Source of the DNA: Hallerella porci
Lineage (GTDB): Bacteria; Fibrobacterota; Fibrobacteria; Fibrobacterales; Fibrobacteraceae
Direction of reading: 5' to 3'
Length of the DNA stretch: 64,000 nt
Assembly (NCBI RefSeq): GCF_003148885.1
Contig: NZ_QGHD01000006.1
Coordinates: 62,001 to 126,000, forward strand
The notes under the pieces are model-generated. The model had not been told where the DNA came from. It searched no databases and saw nothing but the letters and a program-made list of their open reading frames with translations. This document shows, piece by piece, positions 1 to 8,662 of this stretch. Within the stretch, counting starts at the first letter, position 1, and every line of letters begins with the position of its first letter. The translations under genes and the position numbers were made by a program.

Positions 1-2226
1 GATGGCAAGGAAACGTTGCAAGTTGTCTGCGGAGCGCCGAATGTTGCCGCGGGACAAACGGTGGTTTTGGCGCCGATCGGTGCAGAACTTCCTCTCCCCG
101 ATGGCAAGTCGCTCAAGATGAAAAAATCGAAAATCCGTGGCGTCGAAAGCTTCGGGATGATTTGCGCCGAAGATGAAATTGGACTTTCGGACGATCATGG
201 TGGCATCATGGTCTTAGACGATTCAATTCCTGCGGGAACGCCGTTTATTTCTCTCGGACTTTACGATGCGACTTTTGAATTGAATGTTACGCCGAACCGT
301 CCCGATGCACTTTCGCATCGCGGAGTTGCGCGTGAACTCGCTGCAAAATTTAACCGCCCGTTAAAGCCTCTCGCTTTTGAATTGAAAGAAGATAATTCCG
401 CAGAAGCTTCGTCAAAAATCAAACTCACCGTAGAACCGGGCGCAGGTTGTTCGCGTTACGTCGGCCGCGTCATCGAAGATGTTCAGGTTGGACCTTCGCC
501 GAGTTGGCTCGCACGCCTTCTCAAATCGGTGGGATTAAACAGCGTCAACAATGTCGTCGATGTGACGAATTTTGTGCTGATGGATGTGGGACAACCGCTC
601 CATAGTTTTGATATGGCGAAACTTTCGGGCGCAGAAGTTGTCGTGCGCAAAGCAAGAGCTGGCGAAAAAATTGAAACCCTCGATCACAAAGAACATGAAC
701 TGACGACGGCGGATCTCGTGATTTGCGATGGCGATAAACCTTCTTGCGTTGCCGGTGTGATGGGCGGCGTCGAAAGTGAAATCACCGAAACGACGACGAA
801 AGTTTTCCTCGAAAGCGCTTGGTTTAATCCGACTGTCGTGCGCAAACAAGCGCATCGCCTTTGCACTTCGACCGATTCCAGTTACCGCTTTGAACGCGGC
901 ATTGATTATTCGATGCAGCGCGAAGCTGACGATTACGCTTGCGCTTTAATTCAGCAAGTGGCCGGCGGTAAAGTGTTAAAAGGAACAGTGGAATATACCG
1001 GCGACGATCACCAGAAAAAGCCGTGGGTAGTAAGCCTCCGCGCTTCTCGTGTGACGAAAGTTTTGGGAATTACTCTCCCCGAAGAAGATATCATCCGTTA
1101 CTTGACGGGCATCGGGCTCAAGCATCTCGGTGAAATGAATTTTGAAATTCCGCCGTTCCGTCCGGATCTCGAACGCGAAGTGGATTTGATTGAAGATGTC
1201 GCACGCCTTGTCGGCTTTGACAATATTCCTTACGATGTTCCGTCGTTCAAAATTAAGCCGAACGATCTCCCGGCCGAAGAAATTCTCGGACGTAAAATTC
1301 GTTATGCGCTTTCGGCTCTTGGTTTGCACGAATGCATTTCGCTTCGTTTTACGAGCGCTGCAAATACCGCAAAAGTTTTTGGCGAACCGGGCGATGATCC
1401 GCGCAGCAAGCCGGCAAAACTTTTGAACGCTCTTTCCGAAGAACTCGGCTGCGTTCCGACTTCTCTCATTCCGATTCTTCTCAAATCGGTGGCTGACAAT
1501 GAAAAAAATCGCCCCGGTTCTGTGCGCCTTTTTGAAAACGGCAAAGCGCAATTTAAGAACGCCACTCGCCAAGATGACCGCGATCCGGGCTTTACCGAAA
1601 AGCCTGTTTTGTGCGCAGTCATCGCGGGCCATTACAAGATGGAAGCGCTCGATGATAAACCGCGCGAAGTCGAATTTGCAGACATTAAAGGTCTTGCCAT
1701 TTCGCTCTTTAAGCGTCTCGGTTTGACGGTAGAAATTCGCGCAGCCGAAAAGCCCGAAGTCTTCTTGCACCCGGGAAAGCAAGCGGTAATCGTCTGCGGC
1801 AATTCCGTTCTCGGAAGCATCGGCGTTTTACATCCGGCGGTGCAGAAAGCGTTTGACATTAGCTACGCGACTGCGCTCTTCGAAGTCGATTTGGAAAAAG
1901 TTTTGAAGGCGACCGAAAAGAAGGTCATCTTTACGCCGTTCAGCCGCCAAGGATTTATGACCCGCGACATTTCGATGATGGTCGCAGAACGCATGACGAA
2001 TGAAGCGATTTTGCAAAAATTGAATGCGTTCAAAGTCAAGAATTTGGCGAAGATTGAACTCAAGAGCGTTTACCAAGGTGCAGGCGTTCAACCGGGCGAA
2101 AAGAATATGGTTTACACGTTCACTTATCAGTCGATGACAGAAACCCTCACCGACGAAACCGTGAACAAGGCGCACGATAAGCTCCGCGAAAAACTTTCTG
2201 CGGATTCGGAAATCACTTTGCGTTAA
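1..2226 (+). CDS. pheT: phenylalanine--tRNA ligase beta subunit (5' end outside window)
   Basis: Beta chain of the heterotetrameric cytoplasmic enzyme that charges tRNA-Phe. The frame is open from base 1, so the start codon and the first part of the protein (about 50 residues, judged from the usual 790-800 aa length) lie upstream; 741 residues are visible. The first visible residues, with the LQVVCGAPN motif, belong to the EMAP/Arc1p-like tRNA-binding domain. The B3/B4 editing region, the B5 domain, the catalytic-like core and the C-terminal ferredoxin-fold anticodon-binding domain (about the last 95 residues) follow in the usual order. pheS is probably just upstream. dnaX begins 20 nt downstream on the same strand. 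Identity is clear; only the true start is unknown. Confidence 0.96.
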   Translation, partial: DGKETLQVVCGAPNVAAGQTVVLAPIGAELPLPDGKSLKMKKSKIRGVESFGMICAEDEIGLSDDHGGIMVLDDSIPAGTPFISLGLYDATFELNVTPNRPDALSHRGVARELAAKFNRPLKPLAFELKEDNSAEASSKIKLTVEPGAGCSRYVGRVIEDVQVGPSPSWLARLLKSVGLNSVNNVVDVTNFVLMDVGQPLHSFDMAKLSGAEVVVRKARAGEKIETLDHKEHELTTADLVICDGDKPSCVAGVMGGVESEITETTTKVFLESAWFNPTVVRKQAHRLCTSTDSSYRFERGIDYSMQREADDYACALIQQVAGGKVLKGTVEYTGDDHQKKPWVVSLRASRVTKVLGITLPEEDIIRYLTGIGLKHLGEMNFEIPPFRPDLEREVDLIEDVARLVGFDNIPYDVPSFKIKPNDLPAEEILGRKIRYALSALGLHECISLRFTSAANTAKVFGEPGDDPRSKPAKLLNALSEELGCVPTSLIPILLKSVADNEKNRPGSVRLFENGKAQFKNATRQDDRDPGFTEKPVLCAVIAGHYKMEALDDKPREVEFADIKGLAISLFKRLGLTVEIRAAEKPEVFLHPGKQAVIVCGNSVLGSIGVLHPAVQKAFDISYATALFEVDLEKVLKATEKKVIFTPFSRQGFMTRDISMMVAERMTNEAILQKLNAFKVKNLAKIELKSVYQGAGVQPGEKNMVYTFTYQSMTETLTDETVNKAHDKLREKLSADSEITLR

Positions 2227-2246
2227 GCGTAAAGAAGGCGAAGAAG

Positions 2247-4202
2247 ATGGCTTATATCGCAATGGCACGCAAATGGCGGCCGAAATCGTTCAACGATTTG
2301 GTCGGTCAAGAGCATATTGCAAAGACGATCGAAAATGCAATTTCGGGCGGACGTTTGCATCACGCATTTCTCTTTACGGGAACGCGCGGCGTGGGTAAAA
2401 CGACATCGGCTCGTATTCTTGCGCGGACATTAAATTGCACGGGCGGAAATCCGCTAGTTCCTTGTGGCAAATGCAAAAGCTGCTTGGACATCGAAAGCGG
2501 TCATCCGATGGATGTGATTGAAATCGATGCAGCTTCTAATACTGGCGTAGACAATATCCGCGATCTCTTGGAACAAACGCAGTACACGCCGATGATCGGC
2601 AAGTACAAAGTTTTCGTCATCGACGAAGTGCACATGCTTTCGAAGGGAGCGTTTAATGCGCTTTTGAAAACTCTCGAAGAACCGCCTCCGCATGTGATTT
2701 TCATCTTTGCGACGACCGAAGTCAATAAAGTTCCGCAGACGATTCTTTCTCGTGTGCAACGTTTTGATTTCAAACGCCTTTCGACAAAGCAAATCACCGG
2801 TCGCTTAAAATATATCTGCGAGCAAGAAGGCATTTCAACCGACGCTGAAGCTCTCGGGATGATCGCCGAAAAAGCGGACGGTTCGATGCGCGATGCGCTC
2901 ACGTTCTTTGATCAGGCTTACGCATTTACCGGAAACGATATGAACGCCGAATCGGTGCGTTCTGTTCTCGGAATTCCGCCAAACGAATTGTATTTTTCTC
3001 TTCTCGAATCCATTGAAAATCACGATATCAAAGGAACATTTGCTGTCATCGAAAAAGCTTCGGAAACGGGAGTGGAATTTGCGCCACTTCTCGATGGATT
3101 TGCCAAATTTATCCGCAATAAATTATACGTTAAAGTCGGCGGTATTTCGGCGGAATCTCTCAACATTTCGGATGCGCTTTTCGGAAAATTGGAAAGCGCT
3201 TCGCCCAATCTTTCAAACGGCGATTTGCTTCGAATTGCTCGCATTTTAACCGATTTGCAAGGGAACATTCGGCGCAGTGCAAATCCGCGACTTTTGGTGG
3301 AATCGGCATTTGCGCGGATGGCTTACTTAGACCGCGTTGTCGATTTGAAACGGGCCTTGGCAGCGATTAACGACCCTGCTTCTCAGGGCGCAAAAAAAAA
3401 ATTAGCTGAACCGAATTTTTCGGCTCCTGCGCCAGTTGCAGCTTCTACGCCTGCGGCGCCTTCCGCTAATTTTTCAAGTTCAACGGCGTCATTGTCTTCG
3501 AATTCACCTTCTGCGCCGGCGGATAATTCTCCGTTTGCGATTGATTTTGATGCGCCTCTCGGCGGAAATTCTTCGCCAAAAAATCCTGCGCCCGAACCGC
3601 AAACGCCGCCCGCAGAACCAGAACCGCCGATGGATGACGTGGGAATGTCTATCGATTTTGGCGGCGGCGATTTTATCCCCGAACCCGAAGAACACGCTAA
3701 TTTGGATAATTTCGGTGCAGAAATGGATGCACCGCGGCAATATACGCGCTACGATGTTTGCAATGCGTGGCAAGAATTGGTCCGCAGCAGTTTTTCGCGC
3801 GAACTCGGATTTTTTGCGACGAGCCTCAACGGCTCATATTTGGAACACGGCGATTTTAACGAAAATCCGTATCGTTTGAAAGTCGTTTATCCCGCTTCGT
3901 TTAAGTGGGGCTACGATCAAATGATGAGCCGCGAAGATTACCGCAACCGTTTGGAAACGATTCTCGAAGATCGATTGCAGACAAAAGTGGTCGTCTCGTA
4001 TGAACTTCTCGAGCCGAAGCCGGGCGAAGAAATTTCGTCAGTGCCCTTAACACCATGGGAAACCGATTTGCAAAAAGAACCGGTGCTTGCGCAATTTGCG
4101 GAACGCTTTATGGCGGAGCTCATTTCGACGCGTTCTGCGCCGCGGAATGCCGGAAACACGGACGATTGCAGCGATCAATGCGCTACGACTCCCGAAGAAT
4201 AA
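2247..4202 (+). CDS. dnaX: DNA polymerase III subunit gamma/tau
   Basis: Clamp-loader ATPase of the replisome, 651 aa. Visible are Walker A GTRGVGKT (residues 45-52), the zinc-binding cysteines C64, C73, C76 and C79, the Walker B DEVH (126-129) and the ATTE sensor region (155-158), followed by the lid and oligomerisation domains to about residue 370. A low-complexity Ala/Ser/Pro-rich linker (about 390-480) and a tau-type C-terminal domain follow. The linker starts with an A10 tract in codons 382-385. Slippage there would stop translation within three codons and give a short gamma-like protein. The preceding AGAAG stretch is a weak ribosome-binding site. ybaB follows 30 nt later, the usual dnaX-ybaB order. 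Confidence 0.96.
   Translation: MAYIAMARKWRPKSFNDLVGQEHIAKTIENAISGGRLHHAFLFTGTRGVGKTTSARILARTLNCTGGNPLVPCGKCKSCLDIESGHPMDVIEIDAASNTGVDNIRDLLEQTQYTPMIGKYKVFVIDEVHMLSKGAFNALLKTLEEPPPHVIFIFATTEVNKVPQTILSRVQRFDFKRLSTKQITGRLKYICEQEGISTDAEALGMIAEKADGSMRDALTFFDQAYAFTGNDMNAESVRSVLGIPPNELYFSLLESIENHDIKGTFAVIEKASETGVEFAPLLDGFAKFIRNKLYVKVGGISAESLNISDALFGKLESASPNLSNGDLLRIARILTDLQGNIRRSANPRLLVESAFARMAYLDRVVDLKRALAAINDPASQGAKKKLAEPNFSAPAPVAASTPAAPSANFSSSTASLSSNSPSAPADNSPFAIDFDAPLGGNSSPKNPAPEPQTPPAEPEPPMDDVGMSIDFGGGDFIPEPEEHANLDNFGAEMDAPRQYTRYDVCNAWQELVRSSFSRELGFFATSLNGSYLEHGDFNENPYRLKVVYPASFKWGYDQMMSREDYRNRLETILEDRLQTKVVVSYELLEPKPGEEISSVPLTPWETDLQKEPVLAQFAERFMAELISTRSAPRNAGNTDDCSDQCATTPEE
3385..3409 (+). 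promoter_or_regulatory. candidate slippage/frameshift site in dnaX (A10)
   Basis: Ten consecutive A residues (3392-3401) span codons GCA AAA AAA AAA at the junction of the ATPase/oligomerisation part and the linker. A -1 shift reads ATT AGC TGA (stop 3407-3409); a +1 shift reads AAT TAG (stop 3403-3405). Either shift would give a protein of about 385-387 residues. An AGGG (3385-3388) lies just upstream. E. coli dnaX uses ribosomal frameshifting and Thermus dnaX uses transcriptional slippage at comparable A runs to make gamma; use of this tract here is inferred. Confidence 0.7.
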
Positions 4203-4232
4203 ATTTTCAATTCAAAACCAAAGGAACACGTT

Positions 4233-4544
4233 ATGAACATGCAAAAAATGTTGAAGGATTTGCAGAAAATGCAATCGAAAATGGTCAAAGCTCAAAGCGA
4301 ACTTCAAGCGCAAAGCTTTGAAGCCGAAGCGGGCGGCGGCATGGTGAAAGTCGTCTTGAATGGTCAAGGCATTATGACTTCGATTAAAATCAATCCGGAT
4401 GCAGTCGATAAAGATGACGTGGAAGCTCTCGAAGATTTGGTGATGGCTGCGGTCAATTCTGCGGTCAAGAAAAAAGATGACCAATCGAAAGCGAGCATGG
4501 AAGAATTGATTCCTGCGGGCATGAAAATCCCTGGACTTATGTAA
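4233..4544 (+). CDS. YbaB/EbfC family nucleoid-associated protein
   Basis: A 103-aa DNA-binding protein of the YbaB/EbfC family, which forms tweezer-like dimers on DNA. The N-terminal half is a Met/Lys/Gln-rich helix, followed by the family core with the GGGMVKV and ING/NGQG-type strand motifs, then a helical end. The length is typical (100-110 aa). AAGGAA precedes the ATG by 6-7 nt. It sits 30 nt behind dnaX, the conserved arrangement, although recR does not follow here. A strong hairpin terminator closes the transcript 10 nt after the stop. Confidence 0.92.
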   Translation: MNMQKMLKDLQKMQSKMVKAQSELQAQSFEAEAGGGMVKVVLNGQGIMTSIKINPDAVDKDDVEALEDLVMAAVNSAVKKKDDQSKASMEELIPAGMKIPGLM

Positions 4545-4553
4545 ATTCATTTG

Positions 4554-4585
4554 AAAAAAAAGCGCAGCTTTGCTGCGCTTTTTTG
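4554..4585. terminator. bidirectional intrinsic terminator between ybaB and a sugar transferase
   Basis: Stem 4561-4568 pairs with 4572-4579 around a TTT loop. It has an A run on the left and a T run on the right, so it can stop both the dnaX-ybaB transcript (+) and the converging sugar-transferase transcript (-). Confidence 0.9.
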
Positions 4586-4595
4586 ATGAACTTTT

Positions 4596-5771
4596 TTAAT
4601 AAGCCCCGTCGCTTTTGAAAACCGCTTTAAAGGTCTTGGCGACGAGCTGTAAGTCGGTGCCGAAATTTCCGTGTCGCACGTACTTGTTGTCGAGACGCAT
4701 CCAATCTTCGAATCCGATGTCGCTGCGCCCGCTGACTTGCCAGAAGCAAGTGAGTCCCGGGATGACGGAAAGACGCATCTTGTGCCACGGCAAATATTCT
4801 TTGACTTCGGACGGAAGCGGGGGACGCGGTCCCACGACTGACATATCGCCCATGAGAATATTAAAAAGCTGCGGCAATTCGTCCAAACTAAATTTGCGAA
4901 GAATGTGACCCATCGGATAAATGCGCGGGTCATTTTTCATTTTAAAAGTCGGACCGCTCGATTCGTTAAATTTTTCCAATTCTTTTTTGCGTTCTTCGGC
5001 GTCGACATACATACTGCGGAATTTATACATCGTAAATAAATTGCCGTTTTTGCCGACGCGAGTTTGCTTAAAAATAATCGGGCCTTTCGGATCGCTGATT
5101 TTAACGATGAGCGCACAGGCGAGAAGCAGCGGCGAAAGCAAAATAATCGCGCAGAGAGAAGAAACAAAATCAAATGTGCGCTTCAGAGCGACTTTGACAT
5201 ATTCGAGTTTCTTATTCGTCTGCATTAAAATATCGGAATAGAACAAACGCTTGAGCGAGAAAAATCCGTTGTTGCGTTTATTGAATTTCGCAATGGAAGC
5301 GTCCAATTCTTGATCTTGCTTTTCTTGTAATCCGGTGTAAATGCAAACTTGAAAAACGGGTTGCCGCACTTTTTTGTGAAGCATCTCGACGAGGCCCGCT
5401 TTTTTGAGATTGATAAGCATCTTGCGGCGGAGGCGTTCGAGAACATGCAAATCCGAATCGATAAGGATTACGCCGAGTCCATCGGGATTATCCAAGTAGC
5501 CGACGATATCGGTGAATTTCGTTTCGGTTAAAACGGTGAGAACGGCGATTTTCCACGCCCGCACAAAAGAAGAATCGAATTTGTTAAATCCGACGAGATC
5601 GTATTGTCGGGTGACAATTTTAAAATAGAGAAACGGATGCTGATTTCGATTTGTCCGCAGAAATTCTTCGCGGAGACGCGTCTTAAAGAATTCCGCCGGG
5701 AAGACAACATTGCCGATGTCCTGCGGGGAAATCAGTCCCTCAAACTGTGATGGTGTTGAATCTTTATTCAC
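4596..5771 (-). CDS. sugar transferase with divergent N-terminal domain
   Basis: Predicted polyprenyl-phosphate sugar-1-phosphate transferase that starts lipid-linked polysaccharide synthesis at the inner membrane; 391 aa from a GTG start. The last ~200 residues are the bacterial sugar transferase domain: a hydrophobic segment, then VGKNG, YKFRSM, the LDELPQL motif, VGPRPPLP and the PGLTCFWQVSGR motif. The first ~150 residues contain no membrane segments. Instead they hold a fold with TDIVGYLDN and GLGVILIDSD strings that looks like a degenerate GGDEF-type domain (inference). GTG is preferred to the upstream in-frame ATG at 5858 because a TATATTTA box lies 5 nt ahead of it and the extra residues look non-native. 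It is transcribed alone and converges on ybaB. Confidence 0.85.
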   Translation of the reverse strand: MNKDSTPSQFEGLISPQDIGNVVFPAEFFKTRLREEFLRTNRNQHPFLYFKIVTRQYDLVGFNKFDSSFVRAWKIAVLTVLTETKFTDIVGYLDNPDGLGVILIDSDLHVLERLRRKMLINLKKAGLVEMLHKKVRQPVFQVCIYTGLQEKQDQELDASIAKFNKRNNGFFSLKRLFYSDILMQTNKKLEYVKVALKRTFDFVSSLCAIILLSPLLLACALIVKISDPKGPIIFKQTRVGKNGNLFTMYKFRSMYVDAEERKKELEKFNESSGPTFKMKNDPRIYPMGHILRKFSLDELPQLFNILMGDMSVVGPRPPLPSEVKEYLPWHKMRLSVIPGLTCFWQVSGRSDIGFEDWMRLDNKYVRHGNFGTDLQLVAKTFKAVFKSDGAY

Positions 5772-5776
5772 GAATG

Positions 5777-5784
5777 TAAATATA
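5777..5784 (-). promoter_or_regulatory. TAnnTTTA promoter box, probably leaderless start
   Basis: On the minus strand TATATTTA ends 5 nt before the GTG of the sugar transferase and no Shine-Dalgarno sequence lies between. Confidence 0.55.
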
Positions 5785-5880
5785 ACATAAACTTTTGCAA
5801 ACGGCTTTGCAAGGGCGAAAGCTTTTTGCTTTTGCGTAATTCTCGTCAACATAACCATTTTAATCGGATTCAGTTTTTGC

Positions 5881-5888
5881 TAAATTTT
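5881..5888 (+). promoter_or_regulatory. TAAATTTT promoter box of homoserine dehydrogenase
   Basis: The box lies 27 nt before the hom start, leaving room for a leader with a GGAGA ribosome-binding site. Confidence 0.5.
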
Positions 5889-5915
5889 CCGCGAAAAATT
5901 AAAATGGAGATTTTT

Positions 5916-7205
5916 ATGCGTATTGGACTCATTGGCACCGGAACAATCGGCGGCGGCGTTGTCGAAATTTTGGAATCGAAAGTTTCGGAATACCGCGAAA
6001 AGTTGGGCTTAAATTTGGAACTCGCATGCATTTGCGCAAAGAGCGAAGAAGAAGTTGCGCCGTATAAAGCAAAAGGTTATGCGACGACGACCGATGCGAT
6101 GACGATGATTACCGATCCTTCGATCAATGTAATCGTTGAACTCGCGGGCGGTTACGAAATGCCGCGGAAGTGGATTACCGCAGCTCTCGAAAATAAAAAG
6201 CATGTGGTCACAGCGAACAAAGCGATGCTCGCCAAATACGGTCACGAAATTTTCCCGCTCGCCGAGAAGAACGGTTGCCATGTTCTCTTTGAAGCTGCTG
6301 TTGGCGGAGGCATTCCCATTATTCGTAGCATTCAAGAAGGATTCGTCGGCAATAACGTTGAACACTTGAGCTGCATTATCAATGGCACTTGCAATTACAT
6401 TCTTTCTCGCATGGGCGAAAGCGGACTTTCTTTTGAAGACGCATTGAAAGAAGCGCAGGCGAACGGCTTTGCCGAACGCAATCCGACTTTTGACATCGAA
6501 GGCATCGACTCGGCGCACAAGACGGCAATTCTTGCAAGCCTTTGCAGCGGCAAGTATGTGGACTTTGAAAAAATTCACGTGACCGGCGTTTCGAAAATCA
6601 CTGCAGAAGATATTTCAAATGCGAAAGAACTCGGTTATAAAATCAAACTGCTCGGCATTTACGGTCGCGGAGAAGATGGCGCAGTCGATGCTCGCGTGCA
6701 TCCGTGCCTCGTCCCGAACGATCATCTCTTGGCAAATGTCGATGGCGTTTTGAACGCGGTCTATTTGCAATGCGATAATTTGGGTCAGACTCTTCAAACG
6801 GGCGCAGGCGCAGGACGCCTCCCGACGGCAAGTGCCGTCGTCGCAGACTTGGTTTCGTTAGCGCGTTCTACCGATACCGGTGCGCGTAAACCGTTACCGA
6901 TGGGCTGGTTCAACAAAGAAAATGCAGCAAAATTGACCCCGATCGAAGAAACGTATTCGCGTTATTATCTGCGCTTTACGACGAAGGATTCTTGCGGCGT
7001 TCTCGCAAGCATCACGGGCATCTTTAGCCAGAATAATATCTCGATTGAATCCCTCATTCAAAAAGATGTGAAGGATCCGGGCAAGGTAAGCATTATCGTT
7101 GTTTCGGAACGTTCGAAGGAAAGCAAAATCCTCGCAGCTCTCGAAGCGATTGATTCGCTTTCGGCAATTGCAGAAAAGAGTCAAATGATTCGCTTCCTCA
7201 AGTAA
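5916..7205 (+). CDS. hom: homoserine dehydrogenase
   Basis: Reduces aspartate semialdehyde to homoserine on the way to threonine and methionine; 429 aa, the normal monofunctional length. It has an N-terminal NAD(P)-binding motif (GTGTIGGGVVEIL), the catalytic domain with the ANKAMLAKYG and GGGIPII motifs, and a C-terminal ACT domain (about the last 75 residues) that normally carries threonine feedback control. The ATG at 5916 is chosen because GGAGA sits 5 nt upstream and the protein then begins MRIGLIG; an ATG at 5904 would add four residues. It has its own promoter in the divergent gap with the sugar transferase. The next gene starts 5 nt after the stop. Confidence 0.95.
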   Translation: MRIGLIGTGTIGGGVVEILESKVSEYREKLGLNLELACICAKSEEEVAPYKAKGYATTTDAMTMITDPSINVIVELAGGYEMPRKWITAALENKKHVVTANKAMLAKYGHEIFPLAEKNGCHVLFEAAVGGGIPIIRSIQEGFVGNNVEHLSCIINGTCNYILSRMGESGLSFEDALKEAQANGFAERNPTFDIEGIDSAHKTAILASLCSGKYVDFEKIHVTGVSKITAEDISNAKELGYKIKLLGIYGRGEDGAVDARVHPCLVPNDHLLANVDGVLNAVYLQCDNLGQTLQTGAGAGRLPTASAVVADLVSLARSTDTGARKPLPMGWFNKENAAKLTPIEETYSRYYLRFTTKDSCGVLASITGIFSQNNISIESLIQKDVKDPGKVSIIVVSERSKESKILAALEAIDSLSAIAEKSQMIRFLK

Positions 7206-7210
7206 GCTTT

Positions 7211-8662
7211 ATGTTCCGCGGAAACAAACTCGAATTCTTACTGCATCTTTTAGGCGACGCATTAGCTGTATTTCTCTGCTTTCTCGCCGCTTTTTGGGTG
7301 CAGTTCGACAGCGGATGGATCGCTGATAAATTTAATCCGGCGAAATTATTTTCAGAATATACCCGCGTGGCGATTGCGTCCACTTGCGGGTGGATTTTAC
7401 TTTTTGCAATCACCGGACTTTATCGTTCTTGGCTTTTGCTTTCGCGGACGCTGCAAGTGTTGTACGTTGCCCGCGCAGCAGTGCTCGGCACTCTCGCCAT
7501 TCTGCTCGGACTTTTCGGATTTGAATTTATCGGGCGCGTGACGACAGGATCGCCGCTTTTGGGCGATTACATTTACGGCTCGCGTTTCCGCTGGATTTTG
7601 CTTTACGGATTTGCCATCTTCTTTTTAGTCGCGACTTTTCGCATGGGAATTGCTCTCTTTTTGCGGGCACTTCTTCGGAAAGGTTACGGCGCAAATAAAA
7701 TTCTCATTCTCGGGGCGACGGAAGCGGGCGAAAAAATTGCCAAAGCTTTTAGTCGTGCTCCCGAACGCGGTCGCAAAGTCGTCGGATTTTTAGACGAACA
7801 TTTTTCGGTGATGGCGCATGAATTTGCGGGATTTCCTGTCCTCGGAAAATATTCGGATTTAGCTTCGATTGTAAAGAAGTATAAAATTTCGGGCATCGTC
7901 ATTTCTCACGACAGTTCATCTCTCCAAGAAATTACGCGGGTGCTCGCTTGGGCGTGCGATTTGCCGTTACATATTTATGTAATTCCCGGCCTTTATAATG
8001 TGATTAGCGGACATTACCGCACGAATCTCGTTCACGGTTTTGAATTGCAAGAATTGTTTGCTTTTACGATGCCGCCGTGGCAAGTGCAAGTAAAACGTCT
8101 CATGGATATTATCGTCGCAGCCATTCTTCTCTTAGGCACTCTCCCGATTATGCTCTTCGCTGCGATTGCGATTAAGCTCGATTCCAAAGGTCCCGTTTTT
8201 TATTCGCAAGAACGCGTCGGGCTTTACGGCAAACGGTTTATGGTTCGCAAATTTCGAACGATGCGAACGGATGCTGAGAAAAATGGGGCGCAGTGGGCGA
8301 CGAAAAATGACCCGCGCATTACTCGGGTCGGACGCTTCTTACGGAAAACGCGAATCGATGAATTGCCTCAACTTTTGAGCGTTCTCAAAGGTGAAATGAG
8401 CATGGTCGGACCGCGTCCAGAACGCGCTGTGTTCATCGAAAAACTCCGCGAACAAATTCCGTTTTATATCGGACGTTTAAAGATGAAGCCGGGCCTTACC
8501 GGTTGGGCACAAGTCCGCTATCATTACGACACAAGCCTCGAAGATGTGCAGAAAAAATTGGAATACGACATGTACTATTACGAGAATATGTCGCTACTTC
8601 TGGATCTTCAAATTTTATTCCGGACGATTTACGTCGTTCTCACAGGAAAAGGAGCTCAATAA
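7211..8662 (+). CDS. undecaprenyl-phosphate sugar phosphotransferase, WbaP/WcaJ type
   Basis: Integral-membrane initiator of polysaccharide or O-antigen synthesis, transferring a sugar-1-phosphate to undecaprenyl phosphate; 483 aa. Four to five hydrophobic segments fill residues 10-155. A nucleotide-binding-like domain (ILILGATEAGE onward, about 160-270) and a further membrane anchor precede the C-terminal catalytic domain (about 290-483), which has RVGLYGK, VRKFRTM, RIDELPQLL, VGPRPER and PGLTGWAQV. This is the complete architecture of the family, unlike the sugar transferase at 4596-5771. Its stop overlaps the nadC start by one base, and galE lies further along the run. Confidence 0.92.
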   Translation: MFRGNKLEFLLHLLGDALAVFLCFLAAFWVQFDSGWIADKFNPAKLFSEYTRVAIASTCGWILLFAITGLYRSWLLLSRTLQVLYVARAAVLGTLAILLGLFGFEFIGRVTTGSPLLGDYIYGSRFRWILLYGFAIFFLVATFRMGIALFLRALLRKGYGANKILILGATEAGEKIAKAFSRAPERGRKVVGFLDEHFSVMAHEFAGFPVLGKYSDLASIVKKYKISGIVISHDSSSLQEITRVLAWACDLPLHIYVIPGLYNVISGHYRTNLVHGFELQELFAFTMPPWQVQVKRLMDIIVAAILLLGTLPIMLFAAIAIKLDSKGPVFYSQERVGLYGKRFMVRKFRTMRTDAEKNGAQWATKNDPRITRVGRFLRKTRIDELPQLLSVLKGEMSMVGPRPERAVFIEKLREQIPFYIGRLKMKPGLTGWAQVRYHYDTSLEDVQKKLEYDMYYYENMSLLLDLQILFRTIYVVLTGKGAQ

